Source: Syntrophales bacterium
GTDB lineage: Bacteria; Desulfobacterota; Syntrophia; Syntrophales; UBA5619
Reading direction: 5' to 3'
NCBI GenBank assembly: GCA_023229765.1
Contig: JALNYO010000018.1
Coordinates: 11,125 to 75,124 of the forward strand
Length of the DNA stretch: 64,000 nucleotides
The position numbers and the translations under genes were made by a program. The notes below the pieces were generated by a model. The model saw only the letters and a list, made by a program, of their open reading frames with translations, had not been told where the DNA came from and made no database searches. Position 1 is the first letter of the stretch, and each line of letters starts with the position of its first letter. This document shows positions 27,306 to 36,491 of this stretch, in pieces.

Positions 27306-27878
27306 TCAGTGCAGATAGCAATTCCAGAATTCTCCCTTTTTTACTGACTTGATGATCGAATCCTTTTCCCGCTTCGCATCCAGCTCCACCCAGGCCCTGC
27401 CGATGCCGGCGAGTGTGTGCGAGTCATCGGAGGCGATTTTGGGATAGGCTATCTCCAGCGCTTCAAAAACACGATCGCGAAAGCCCTTCTTCGTTATTTC
27501 CACCGCATCTAAGGGATACAGCTTTTCCAGTTCCGCAAGCCGCGCCAGCAACTGCTCCGGGGTAAAGTCATATTCACCGATGTGGTTGAAAATATGTAGC
27601 TCTTCCTGGTCGCCGGCGATTTTTCCCACATGGACATAGCCATTCACAAAGACCGTCAGCTCGATGCCGTAAAAAATAATCATGTCCGTTTTTACCTGCC
27701 GGTAAACGTCCAGATAGTTTTTCTTCAGCAGGTGATCATGATCCGTAAAGGCTATAAAATCATATCCTTTTGCTTCGTAGGCAGCGGCCGCTTCCTGGGG
27801 GGAAAGTTCACCATCCGAGCAAGTTGTGTGCGTATGTAAACAGCCTTTGAGGAGCATGGGGGCCAACCTGTTGTTCAC
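27306..27878 (-). CDS. PHP-domain metal-dependent phosphoesterase-like protein
   Basis: A 190-residue protein with the PHP signatures CLHTHTTCSDG, FIAFTDHDH and ASDDSHT, which bind metal ions and hydrolyse phosphoesters. It lacks the extra domains of DNA polymerase or histidinol phosphatase members. It starts with GTG at 27878, or with ATG at 27857 (MLLKGCLHTH); both have weak Shine-Dalgarno sequences. As the first gene of the - strand run it may share the promoter at 27930-27967, although a metabolic link to the acyl-CoA genes is not evident. Confidence 0.82.
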   Translation of the reverse strand: MNNRLAPMLLKGCLHTHTTCSDGELSPQEAAAAYEAKGYDFIAFTDHDHLLKKNYLDVYRQVKTDMIIFYGIELTVFVNGYVHVGKIAGDQEELHIFNHIGEYDFTPEQLLARLAELEKLYPLDAVEITKKGFRDRVFEALEIAYPKIASDDSHTLAGIGRAWVELDAKREKDSIIKSVKKGEFWNCYLH

Positions 27879-27949
27879 TCAAAAAAATAACAGTTCGCCG
27901 GATTTGCTTATCCGCTAATATTTTTCTTGGACGATTAATATAATTTCTG

Positions 27950-27967
27950 ATTGGACGTTCAACCAAT
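27950..27967. promoter_or_regulatory. Candidate TetR operator and promoter of the catabolic island
   Basis: ATTGG and CCAAT flank the near-palindrome TTGGACGTTCAA (10 of 12 positions symmetric). On the - strand TTGAAC serves as a -35 element and TATTAA lies 16 bp downstream as a -10, so a bound repressor would block RNA polymerase. It is about 75 bp before the PHP gene and is the only long AT-rich intergenic space before the island. The link to the TetR gene at 16227 is inferred. Confidence 0.35.
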
Positions 27968-28087
27968 GATTATTCGATTACTCCCCCGGATATTAATTGT
28001 CAACAGGAAAGTTTGCTTTTTTAAAAATCTTTTACTGTATTCACTGGTTACAAAATTCATTGCGGTTATTTACTAAAAAGGCTATGC

Positions 28088-28636
28088 ATGCACAATATGA
28101 AAATGGAAAATCGAATCAAAGCAATTAAAGCAGATATTACAAGACTCAAGGTAGATGCGATCGTCAATGCCGCCAATAGTTCGCTGCTGGGCGGCGGGGG
28201 GGTGGATGGCGCGATCCACCGGGCCGCAGGGCCGGAACTGCTCCGGGAATGCCGTTTGCTCAACGGCTGTAAAACCGGTCAGGCCAAACTTACGCGAGGC
28301 TATAAACTCCCGGCAAAGTATGTTATCCATACAGTGGGGCCCGTATGGCAGGGCGGAGTCGCCGGCGAGCCTGAATTACTGGCTTCGTGTTATGCCGAAT
28401 GCCTGAGAATTGCGGCGGAAAAACAGCTAACAACGCTGGCGTTTCCCGCAATCAGTTGTGGAATCTACGGCTATCCAGTGGAACAGGCGGTCCGGGTGGC
28501 CCTGAAGACCGTAGCTGAATTTTTAAAGACGGATGATACACTTGAACGGGTGAGCTTCGTCTGCTTTAATGAACAGATATTGGCGGCTTACCAGAAGCGT
28601 CTCAAGGAGCTGGGCTTGGAGGACTTGATTAAATGA
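28088..28636 (+). CDS. Macro-domain protein (ADP-ribose/O-acetyl-ADP-ribose hydrolase, YmdB-like)
   Basis: A 182-residue macro domain with [31 protein letters not shown] and [16 protein letters not shown], the loops that hold ADP-ribose. Members remove acetyl or ADP-ribosyl groups. It overlaps corA by 4 bp (ATGA), so the two are co-translated. It reads away from the catabolic island; the AT-rich stretch 27879-28087 lies between them. Confidence 0.93.
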   Translation: MHNMKMENRIKAIKADITRLKVDAIVNAANSSLLGGGGVDGAIHRAAGPELLRECRLLNGCKTGQAKLTRGYKLPAKYVIHTVGPVWQGGVAGEPELLASCYAECLRIAAEKQLTTLAFPAISCGIYGYPVEQAVRVALKTVAEFLKTDDTLERVSFVCFNEQILAAYQKRLKELGLEDLIK

Positions 28637-29721
28637 AGAAAAACGGCAAGCGCAAAAGAAGCCGCGAGAATCCCCGCTCCGGCAAAAAGGCGGGCCTCGC
28701 GCCCGGAACGCCTGTTTTTATCGGCGAGCGGAAACAGGACAAGACAAACATCAGCATCCTTGATTATTCCCAGGATCACCTCGAGGACATTCCCGAGGCG
28801 AACCTTGATGATTGCGCGCGTTTCAAGAGCGGCGACAACATTGCCTGGATTAATGTCAACGGCATCCATGACGTAAGTTTGATTCAGAATCTGGCAACTC
28901 TCTTCGGCCTTCATCCCCTGACCGCCGAAGATATCGCCAACACCAGTCAGCGCCCCAAGGTTGAAGAATTTGGCGATTACATATTTTTTGTCATAAAAAT
29001 AATGACTTATTCTGATGATACTGCCGCGATCGACTATGAAAATGTCAGCATCATCCTCGGTAAAAATTTTGTCATCTCTTTTCGGGAGCGTGACAGCAAT
29101 ATCCTCGATCATCTGAAAGAGCGGATTCGGGCCGGCAAAGGGAGTATACGCGGCGAAAAGGCGGATCATCTGGCATACGCCATCATGGATGCGGTGATCG
29201 ACGAGTATTTTATTGCCATCGAAAAAGTCGGCGATCATATTGAGGATCTCGATGACGAGATTCTGGCGTCCTCCGGCGCCGTGGCGATGCAGAAACTCCA
29301 CCGCCTTAAATGGGAGGTTCTGTTTCTGCGCAAGGCCATCTGGCCGCTCCGGGAAGAAATTTCCGCCATTGCCAAAAGCGAATCGCCGCTGATCGGCGCT
29401 TCGACCAAAATCTTCCTGCGCGATCTCTACGACCATACAATCGAAATCATCGACATGGTGGAGACGTATCGCGACATCATCGGCGGCATGCACGACACGT
29501 TTTTGTCCAGCATCAGCAACCGGATGAACCAGGTCATGAAGGTACTCACCATCATCGGCACAATATTTATCCCGCTGACGTTCATTGCCGGCGTCTATGG
29601 GATGAACTTCGAATACATGCCGGAATTGAAATGGAAATGGGGTTATTTTACGCTTCTGGGGTTTATGGCGGCGCTTGCGATTATCATGCTGGCCATTTTC
29701 AAAAAGCGCAAATGGTTGTGA
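28633..29721 (+). CDS. corA: CorA-type divalent cation (Mg2+/Co2+) channel
   Basis: A 362-residue CorA protein. A basic N-terminal tail is followed by a cytoplasmic alpha/beta domain and a long coiled helix (about residues 190-300). Two C-terminal membrane helices carry the selectivity signature [12 protein letters not shown] in the loop between them, and KKRKWL follows the last helix. It forms a pentameric inner-membrane channel for Mg2+. Confidence 0.93.
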   Translation: MKKNGKRKRSRENPRSGKKAGLAPGTPVFIGERKQDKTNISILDYSQDHLEDIPEANLDDCARFKSGDNIAWINVNGIHDVSLIQNLATLFGLHPLTAEDIANTSQRPKVEEFGDYIFFVIKIMTYSDDTAAIDYENVSIILGKNFVISFRERDSNILDHLKERIRAGKGSIRGEKADHLAYAIMDAVIDEYFIAIEKVGDHIEDLDDEILASSGAVAMQKLHRLKWEVLFLRKAIWPLREEISAIAKSESPLIGASTKIFLRDLYDHTIEIIDMVETYRDIIGGMHDTFLSSISNRMNQVMKVLTIIGTIFIPLTFIAGVYGMNFEYMPELKWKWGYFTLLGFMAALAIIMLAIFKKRKWL

Positions 29722-29848
29722 AAATAAGTTCTTCCGTAACTATCACTCCCGCCTTTCTCTGGGCAGGAATCCCTTCATCGAATCGGCCAAGAAACGCGAG
29801 GGGGTTCCTTTTACTTCCCCTCACCCTTTTTGGCTAAATCAGATTATT

Positions 29849-30085
29849 TGTCCCCCATTTTCTATGGCCGTGCTCAATATTGTCAGGGGTAAAATAAGAG
29901 AATTGCGAATACATTACAGTTCCAACCAGTTCCGCATCCTATACTTCTTCCAGATGTTTGATCAGATTGTGTTGGTACATGCATTATCCAAGAAAACGCC
30001 GCAATTGAAAAAGCAGGATATTGAGTTAGCTGAAAAACGCATGGAAGACTGGATGCGGAGGTTTCCTAAGGGAGGTGAAATATGA
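29849..30085 (+). pseudogene. RelE/HigB-family toxin, 5'-truncated remnant
   Basis: The frame encodes CPPFSMAVLNIVRGKIRELR, then FRILYFF, IVLVHALSKKTPQLKKQDIE and AEKRMEDW. This is the C-terminal two thirds of a phage-derived Gp49/HigB-like RelE toxin. The usual first 40 or so residues are absent, and upstream sequence in the frame (FLWAGIPSS type) does not match the family. Its TGA overlaps the ATG of the antitoxin remnant, the normal arrangement of a toxin-antitoxin operon. An mRNA interferase would need the missing strands, so it is probably inactive. Confidence 0.72.
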
Positions 30086-30378
30086 AAAATAGCAAAGTTC
30101 GGACATTTCAAAGCAGGCTGCAGGAAGACATGAGGGATCCCGAGTTCAAAGCGCATTATCAAGAAGAGAGACAAGCTCTAAAGCTGGCAATGAAGATTGC
30201 GGAACTGCGTGATTAGAAGGGATTATCGCAACAGGAACTTGCAAAGCTTATGGGAACCAGCCAGCAGGCGATTTCAAGGATAGAGAGCGGCGAGTATGAG
30301 GGCTTCACGCTCAAGACCTTGGAAAAAATCGCCGAAGTAACCGGTATGCGAATTAAAATCGAGTTCGTTACGGCATAG
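30082..30378 (+). pseudogene. HigA-like XRE antitoxin interrupted by an in-frame TAG
   Basis: A 98-codon frame preceded by GGAGGTGAAAT encodes an N-terminal helix region ending KIAELRD, then TAG at 30214-30216. It resumes in the same frame with KGLSQQELAKLMGTSQQAIS, a clean helix-turn-helix, and IEFVTA at the end. A single substitution (a Gln or Glu codon to TAG) explains it. The remaining sequence is intact, so the change is recent, or the codon is read through. Confidence 0.78.
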
Positions 30379-30473
30379 TCTGCCATACAATTTAAAGTTC
30401 GGACGAATCTCTTCGTAAAATTATATGCATGTAACAAATACTACTCTTCAGTTTTGCTGATCGGTCCTGATCA

Positions 30474-30501
30474 TTGAATTCAGGATGAAATGTGTCATAA
30501 T
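30474..30501 (+). promoter_or_regulatory. Candidate sigma-70 promoter of the NACHT-nuclease gene
   Basis: TTGAAT and CATAAT are 16 bp apart, about 200 bp before the ATG at 30699. The rest of the gap 30379-30698 is AT-rich and holds no gene that I can see. The ATG has GGGAG 10 nt upstream. Confidence 0.35.
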
Positions 30502-30698
30502 TTAAAATTGCTTTTTTCGCTCATCGGCGATACTTGTGTGTCCTCGAACAAACGAAAAAATTTGATAGTGAAGCCCGACTTAATCAGTTGTTCCTTTGAA
30601 TTATGCACTCCGATGGCTTTTAAGGATCGGAAAGCGTTAATTGAGGCATACCCGCTAATGTAAGGGCTTTAGACTCTGGTTCTGGGAGATCTCGGCAA

Positions 30699-33600
30699 AT
30701 GACGTATTTGGTCGCAAGGACCTGCACGGAGGTTGTACAATCGACTGGGGAGAAAGTATCGCAGTCTATTGAGGATCTCCGAAGCCGGAGGGCCTACGTA
30801 CTACTAGGTGATCCAGGATCAGGAAAGACGGCGTCGTTTGAGGCGGAGGCTAAGGCATGCAATGGCTACTATGTGACCGCGCGTGATTTTCTGGCGTTAT
30901 CACTCCCAACAAGTGCTTGCGGTAAGACGATATTCATTGATGGATTGGACGAAAGCCGCGCAGGCGAGGGGGACGGGCGTACCCCATTGGACCGGATCCG
31001 TAGTCGCCTAGACGAGCTGGGTCGTCCGTCATTTCGTTTGTCATGCAGGGAAGCAGACTGGCTTGGGGCCAGTGATCGGAACGCTCTTGAAGCCGTAGCG
31101 CCGGTGCGCGAGCTATCAATTGTACATCTGTACCAACTTACTCAAGAACAAATTCGAGATATCCTGGCGCATCACCCCGCTGTCCTTGATCCAGTGGATT
31201 TTTTGAAAAATGCAGAGGAGAGGGGTCTCGATGCGCTTCTTCAAAACCCTCAGACGCTCAATCTTCTAATAGAAGCAGTTAAGGAAAATGAATGGCCGAC
31301 AACTCGCCAAGAGACGTTTCGGCTTGCATGCGAAAAGCTGGCGGCAGAACCCAATCCAGAGCACAGAACTACTGTTCGCGGCCAGGCTGTGAACACTGCG
31401 GCACTCCTGCACGCTGCTGGCGCTCTCTGCGCTATTCAATTGTTTGCAGATATTTCCGGCTTTACGGAGACTGGTGAAACGCGCCAAGAGGTTCTTGCTT
31501 TACGTGACATCGGATTTCTGGACGGGTTAACAGTTTCTCAGGCATTGAAGACGAGACTTTTCGTTGGAATCGGCGAAGGGCAGTTCGCTCCGGTACATAG
31601 GAGTGTGGCCGAATATCTCTCTGCCCGTTTCCTCTCGCAGCTAATCGAGAAGGAACATTTGCCAATTGGCAGGGTTCTATCACTCATGACCGCTGCAGAC
31701 GGCGGAGTCGTGGCTGGGCTGCGTGGCCTTAATGCTTGGTTGTCAGTTCATCACCCCCAGTCGAGATATCGCTTGATCCAGATCGACCCTTTAGGTGTGG
31801 TTCTCTACGGCGATACCAAACTGTTTTCAGTTGATGACAAGTTGACTCTTCTGAAGGCCATACATGGTCAAGCGCAACAATACAGCGGATTTCGGTGGCA
31901 GGACTGGTCGGCCAAACCCTTCGGTGCTTTGGCAACTGCGGATATGGTGGCCCACCTCAAATTAATCCTTGCATCACCCGCGCGTGATGAAGGTTCTCAA
32001 GCGCTTACTGATTGCGTGATCGATGCTGTTCACTTCGGCGATCCCCTGCCGCAATTGAAAGATGAATTGAACGCTGCTATATCAGACACAACGCGCTGGC
32101 CAAGGATCCGTAACAATGCCCTAATTGCCTATATCCATTTATTTGGTTCGCAACAAAATGATCTGCGAGAAATTGCGGAGGATATCAGAGACGGGAAAAT
32201 TGAAGATCCTGAAGACGAAATGCTGGGAGTGTTACTAAATGAACTGTTCCCGGACGTGATTAAAGCCGATGAGGTATTTTCGTATCTGCATAAACCAAAA
32301 AACGACCACCTAATCGGCATGTACCACATATTCTGGTCCCACAAAATTAGCGAAGTGGCCGGAGACTCAGATGTCCCAATCTTGATGGACATATTGGCAG
32401 CAAAAAAACCGCCAGTGTTAGAGGACCATAATAACCATGGAGTAAAGAAAATGGTGGGTGGGCTCCTCTGTCGTGCAATAAGGGAGCACGGTGACAAAAT
32501 CACGGATGAAAGGCGTTACGACTGGCTTGGAACTGCGCTAGACAAGTACGACTTTCCTCGAATCGACCGTGAGGAAAGCGCATGCATCAAGGCATGGATA
32601 GAGGCGAATCCCGAGTGTTACAAAGGGATTCTATTAGTCGGCATCGCAAAGTCAGCAAACGAGGAAAGATATCGGCTGTGTATCTATAAGACTATCATGC
32701 GACTATTTGTCGCTAGACCGCCTGATGATATGGGACCTTGGTGGCTTAGCCGTGCGGAGGTCGAGCAAGATCAGGAAAAAGCGGATTGCCTCTTTTCTGA
32801 GGCTATAAGCAATTTCTTTAATGACCAAGGAGCTGCTGATCTGTCTGTGGAGTTCTTTGAGCGATGGGTCAATGAAAGGCCTCGATTTGTAACTGTTTAT
32901 CAGAGCAACACCCGTGTAAAAATACCCGATTGGAAACGTGAAGACGCCAAGCGCAACTGGCAATACAAAGAGGAAGAGAAGAAACACAAGGAGGAATGGA
33001 TTCAGTATTTCAGAAGCCATTTGTCTCATATCCTGGCTGGGGATGCTCACTCGAAGGTTCTGCACGACCTAGCGAGCGCGTATCTGGGCCATCTGATCGA
33101 TGCTGATGGCCAAACTGGTTTGGAGCGCTTGCAGAGTTTTCTAAACGGCGACGAAGAATTGACTTCAGCTGCTCTTGAGGGCCTCCGTCGATCTATCGAG
33201 CGGCCGGACTTGCCCGCAGTCAATGAAATTCTGGAATTAGACGTCAAAGGCAGGATGCACTATATTCGGCAAGCCTGCCTTGCAGGAATGGAAGAGCGCT
33301 ACAAATCGGATCCATCTCAGGTGTTGGACCTCAGTGATACGGTCATAGAAAAGGTTGTTGCTTTCCAATACACATATTCAAGCAACGAACAAGCTTGGTT
33401 TAAAGTATGCGTCCGTGACCGCCCCAATGTTGTGGCAAAAGTGTTAATCAAGCACGTAATGATGCAGGTGAAGGGAAAGAAGGAGCATATTAACGGTATC
33501 TACCCTTTGGCCAATGATGAAGAGTATGAAGGCGTTGCCCTCCTTGCGGTTGCTCCACTGCTACGTGCTTTCCCTTCCCGAGTAAACAAGAAGCTATCGT

Positions 33601-34730
33601 CCAGCGTTTTAGGGAATTTGCTCAAGGCCGCACTCAGGTATTTGAGCGACCAGGAGCTAACGAACATCATCAATGAGAAACTCGCTGTCAAAACGATGGA
33701 CGTCACGCAGCGCATTTACTGGCTTGCAGCGGGGATCGTCGTTGACTTCTTCCAATACGAGGCCGCAAACGACGTGTTTATGGGGAGAAGCCGCAATCGA
33801 AGGCAAATTTTCGCTTCTTTCTTTAACGATAGATTTGAACACTGGCTCGTTCGAGATGGAATGCATGTGGGTTGTTTGTCTTATCTTATCAGATTGTTTG
33901 CGCCCGTATGCTCACCGGAATGGCCTCAGGGAGGAGGCTGGGTCTCTCAGGACATGCAGACAACAGATTTTGTCCGAGCCTTGCTGAACCGACTCGTCGG
34001 TATTCCGACGCAGGCTGCGAATAAAGAGATTCAACACCTTCTTGATGATTCTAAGCTCTCACCATGGCATGGAGCGCTTCGCCATGCGCTGCACGCTCAT
34101 CGAGTTTCCCTTCGTGAGTCCACTTTTCGCCATCCCACAGTCCAGGAGGTCTGCGGCACTCTTGATAATCGCAACCCCGCAAACGCGGCCGATCTTGCCG
34201 CTTTAACTACAGAGCACCTGCGGGAGTTGGCCAGTGAAATTTGCCATGGAAACACGGATCAATACAAACAATTTTGGAACGTGGATAAGTACGCGCGGCC
34301 AACAGATCCGCGCCCGGAAGACGCCTGCCGCGACTCGCTCTTGGCGAGGCTCCAGGACAGGTTGCGCAGACTTGGCGTAGAGGCGATCCCCGAGGGTCAC
34401 TACACCAACGACAAGAGGGCTGACATCCGCGTTTCCTGTACGACTGTCAAGTCGTCGATGGCGATACCCATTGAGATTAAACGAGATTCTCATCCGGATC
34501 TGTGGAAAGCGATCTCCGACCAGCTTATTGAGCTTTATACGCGAGAACCCGAATCAAGAGGTAGGGGTATCTTTCTGGCAATCTGGTTCGGGGGAATGCG
34601 CATGCCGATGCCTCCGAACGGTAATAAACCCACCTCGACGGCTGAATTAGAAAAGCTCCTTGTTGACTTAGTTCCTGCGGACAAGAAAGAGTTGATTTCA
34701 GTTTGCGTCATAGACTGCTCCCTTCCTTAG
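30699..34730 (+). CDS. NACHT/STAND-like NTPase with C-terminal PD-(D/E)XK nuclease signature, candidate defence protein
   Basis: A 1343-residue protein. Walker A is GDPGSGKT (37-44) and Walker B is TIFIDGLDES (77-86). A sensor-like RLSCREADW follows, then QLTQEQIRDIL and a helical region, typical of NACHT/STAND NTPases. A long alpha-helical repeat-like middle (about 350-1200) should sense a ligand. Near the end, RADIRVS (Asp1242) and PIEIKRD (Glu1259, Lys1261), followed by a helix with ISDQL, form a PD-(D/E)XK nuclease signature. Base composition and codon use are more AT-rich than in neighbouring genes, and it follows a decayed toxin-antitoxin pair, as in defence islands. Known Avs proteins carry the nuclease at the N-terminus, so this order is unusual. 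Function is inferred. Confidence 0.72.
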   Translation: MTYLVARTCTEVVQSTGEKVSQSIEDLRSRRAYVLLGDPGSGKTASFEAEAKACNGYYVTARDFLALSLPTSACGKTIFIDGLDESRAGEGDGRTPLDRIRSRLDELGRPSFRLSCREADWLGASDRNALEAVAPVRELSIVHLYQLTQEQIRDILAHHPAVLDPVDFLKNAEERGLDALLQNPQTLNLLIEAVKENEWPTTRQETFRLACEKLAAEPNPEHRTTVRGQAVNTAALLHAAGALCAIQLFADISGFTETGETRQEVLALRDIGFLDGLTVSQALKTRLFVGIGEGQFAPVHRSVAEYLSARFLSQLIEKEHLPIGRVLSLMTAADGGVVAGLRGLNAWLSVHHPQSRYRLIQIDPLGVVLYGDTKLFSVDDKLTLLKAIHGQAQQYSGFRWQDWSAKPFGALATADMVAHLKLILASPARDEGSQALTDCVIDAVHFGDPLPQLKDELNAAISDTTRWPRIRNNALIAYIHLFGSQQNDLREIAEDIRDGKIEDPEDEMLGVLLNELFPDVIKADEVFSYLHKPKNDHLIGMYHIFWSHKISEVAGDSDVPILMDILAAKKPPVLEDHNNHGVKKMVGGLLCRAIREHGDKITDERRYDWLGTALDKYDFPRIDREESACIKAWIEANPECYKGILLVGIAKSANEERYRLCIYKTIMRLFVARPPDDMGPWWLSRAEVEQDQEKADCLFSEAISNFFNDQGAADLSVEFFERWVNERPRFVTVYQSNTRVKIPDWKREDAKRNWQYKEEEKKHKEEWIQYFRSHLSHILAGDAHSKVLHDLASAYLGHLIDADGQTGLERLQSFLNGDEELTSAALEGLRRSIERPDLPAVNEILELDVKGRMHYIRQACLAGMEERYKSDPSQVLDLSDTVIEKVVAFQYTYSSNEQAWFKVCVRDRPNVVAKVLIKHVMMQVKGKKEHINGIYPLANDEEYEGVALLAVAPLLRAFPSRVNKKLSSSVLGNLLKAALRYLSDQELTNIINEKLAVKTMDVTQRIYWLAAGIVVDFFQYEAANDVFMGRSRNRRQIFASFFNDRFEHWLVRDGMHVGCLSYLIRLFAPVCSPEWPQGGGWVSQDMQTTDFVRALLNRLVGIPTQAANKEIQHLLDDSKLSPWHGALRHALHAHRVSLRESTFRHPTVQEVCGTLDNRNPANAADLAALTTEHLRELASEICHGNTDQYKQFWNVDKYARPTDPRPEDACRDSLLARLQDRLRRLGVEAIPEGHYTNDKRADIRVSCTTVKSSMAIPIEIKRDSHPDLWKAISDQLIELYTREPESRGRGIFLAIWFGGMRMPMPPNGNKPTSTAELEKLLVDLVPADKKELISVCVIDCSLP

Positions 34731-34928
34731 GGAGGGACAAATAATTCAATACGGTTCGAAAGCTACCAAGCACATCCATTTTCCGCATTAATCTACTTCA
34801 ATAAAATATCGACAAGCGCCTGATTATTCGATTTCGTCGATCAGGTGACAATGAAATTGCTTGCTATCGGGATCTGATCTCTTCTTTTTTCACGAAAGTA
34901 CGCATCAACCGAATGAACCGCAATTACG

Positions 34929-36350
34929 TTATCCCCACCTTTTTAAAGCCGCCTGCGCCGCCCGGCTGCCGCAAATGCCGTGGACTCCGGGACCGGGCGG
35001 CGTCGAGGATGAACAGAGAAAAACGTTATCCAACGGCGTTTTCCAGGAAATTTCGGGGAAGACCATTTTTCTCAGGCTCTGCCGGCCGCCGGTAATATCG
35101 CCGCCGACGCAGTTGGGATTATCTGCCTGAAAATCGGCGGGAGACATGACGCGCCGGGATCTTATCCGATCCTTGAACCCGGGCGCAAAGCGTTCGATCT
35201 GCCCCTCGATTCTGCCGGTCATGTCCAGCGTCGAGCCATTGGGCACATGACAGTAGCCCCAGACAATCTGCTCATCCCCTACGGTGCGCGTCCGGTCAAA
35301 GAGGCTGGGTTGCGCCAGCAGGACGAAGGGCTGCTCCGGGTGGCGACCCTCCCAGACCGCTGTTTCCGCAGCCTGTATTTCCTCGAGCAGACCTCCCAGA
35401 TGCACGGCGCCTGCGGTCAGGCATTCCCTGGCCTTCCACGGAACCGGCCCGTCCAGTATCCAGTCCACCTTGAAGACGCCCGGCCCGTAGCGATAATTAT
35501 GCAAGCGGCGTTTATAGGAATCCGGTAAGCGCCGTTCGGCCATTTCCAGAAATTGCCCGGGCGTTATATCGAGCATAAGCAGCTGATCGGGGAGGAGCTG
35601 CTCCAGCGTTTTCACCTCATAATCGGTTACTATTTTCCCTCCCAGTTTTATGAGATAATCAGCCAGGGCCTTGGTTATGCTGCGGGAGCCGCCTTCCGGA
35701 AGGGGCCAGCCGGTGGTATGCGCCGCCAGGGCCAGCACCATCCCGGCCGCGATGCTGCCTGAGCTTTCCATATTCATTACCGAGTGGATGCCGAGGCCGC
35801 CCAGCAAGGCCCGGGCGCGCCCCCCCACAAATATGCTTCGGGCCAGTCCCGCGGCCGAACAGAGGGCATGCCGTCCGAAATTGAGCATCAAAAAGGGATG
35901 GCGCAGGGGTATTTGGGGAAACTTCATCGCCTCGATAACTATTTCTTCCCAATGCCTGACCAATGGCGCCATCAGTTTTTTATAGCTATTCCGGTCGGCG
36001 GCATCGAGCTGGGAGGCCGTTTGGCCAACCGATCCGCCCAGCAGCACGGCCGTCCCGTCGTCAAAGGGATGCGCCAGGGAAGCGGGAGGCACTATCCATT
36101 TAAGTCCGTATTCGGCGAGCGGCAATTTCCGGAAAAGCGGCGACACAATGGCGAGCGGGTGGACCGCCGAGCCTACGTCGTGCAGATATCCGGGCTGGAT
36201 AAGTTCCTCGGTGCGGCAGGCGCCGCCGATCATCCCGTTTTTTTCATAAACGGTCACCGCCAGGCCGGCCTGAGCGAGCGTAACCGCCGCGGCGAGGCCG
36301 TTTGGCCCTGAACCGACGACGATCGCGGAACTATGTTTTGAATCGGGCAT
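34929..36350 (-). CDS. Phytoene dehydrogenase-like FAD-dependent oxidoreductase
   Basis: A 473-residue flavoprotein of the CrtI/phytoene dehydrogenase-related family. The dinucleotide fold is AIVVGSGPNGLAAAVTLAQAG, followed by ENGMIGGACRTEEL, and the C-terminal FAD-binding block is GPGVHGICGSRAA. Such enzymes saturate or desaturate isoprenoid-like chains; the substrate is unknown. ATG 36350 is chosen. The longer frame from 36461 translates the family-B repeat (KGGKGGFSCFVVPASGMG) and is not real. No carotenoid genes lie nearby. The 198 bp between its stop and the NACHT gene shows nothing recognisable. Confidence 0.85.
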   Translation of the reverse strand: MPDSKHSSAIVVGSGPNGLAAAVTLAQAGLAVTVYEKNGMIGGACRTEELIQPGYLHDVGSAVHPLAIVSPLFRKLPLAEYGLKWIVPPASLAHPFDDGTAVLLGGSVGQTASQLDAADRNSYKKLMAPLVRHWEEIVIEAMKFPQIPLRHPFLMLNFGRHALCSAAGLARSIFVGGRARALLGGLGIHSVMNMESSGSIAAGMVLALAAHTTGWPLPEGGSRSITKALADYLIKLGGKIVTDYEVKTLEQLLPDQLLMLDITPGQFLEMAERRLPDSYKRRLHNYRYGPGVFKVDWILDGPVPWKARECLTAGAVHLGGLLEEIQAAETAVWEGRHPEQPFVLLAQPSLFDRTRTVGDEQIVWGYCHVPNGSTLDMTGRIEGQIERFAPGFKDRIRSRRVMSPADFQADNPNCVGGDITGGRQSLRKMVFPEISWKTPLDNVFLCSSSTPPGPGVHGICGSRAAQAALKRWG

Positions 36351-36397
36351 TTCTATTGTCTCAACCTTCAGCACACGGTAAATTTGTTCTGTCCGAT

Positions 36398-36484
36398 AAA
36401 CCCCCATGCCCGACGCGGGCACAACGAAGCATGAAAATCCCCCCTTGCCCCCCTTTGGCAAAGGGGGGATGGGGGGATTTTCAC
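36398..36484. repeat. Palindromic dispersed repeat, family B, copy 3 (inverted)
   Basis: Reverse orientation: AAACCCCCATGCCCG, CGGGCACAACGAAGC, ATGAAAATCCCCCC, CCTTTGGCAAAGG, GGGGGATTTTCA. It lies between two - strand genes, just downstream of the STAS fusion gene's stop. Confidence 0.85.
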
Positions 36485-36491
36485 AAACAAT

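Noticed and set aside
30214..30216. TAG in the antitoxin read as pyrrolysine
   Set aside because: No pyl genes are visible in the window, and the partner toxin is truncated, so a nonsense mutation is simpler.
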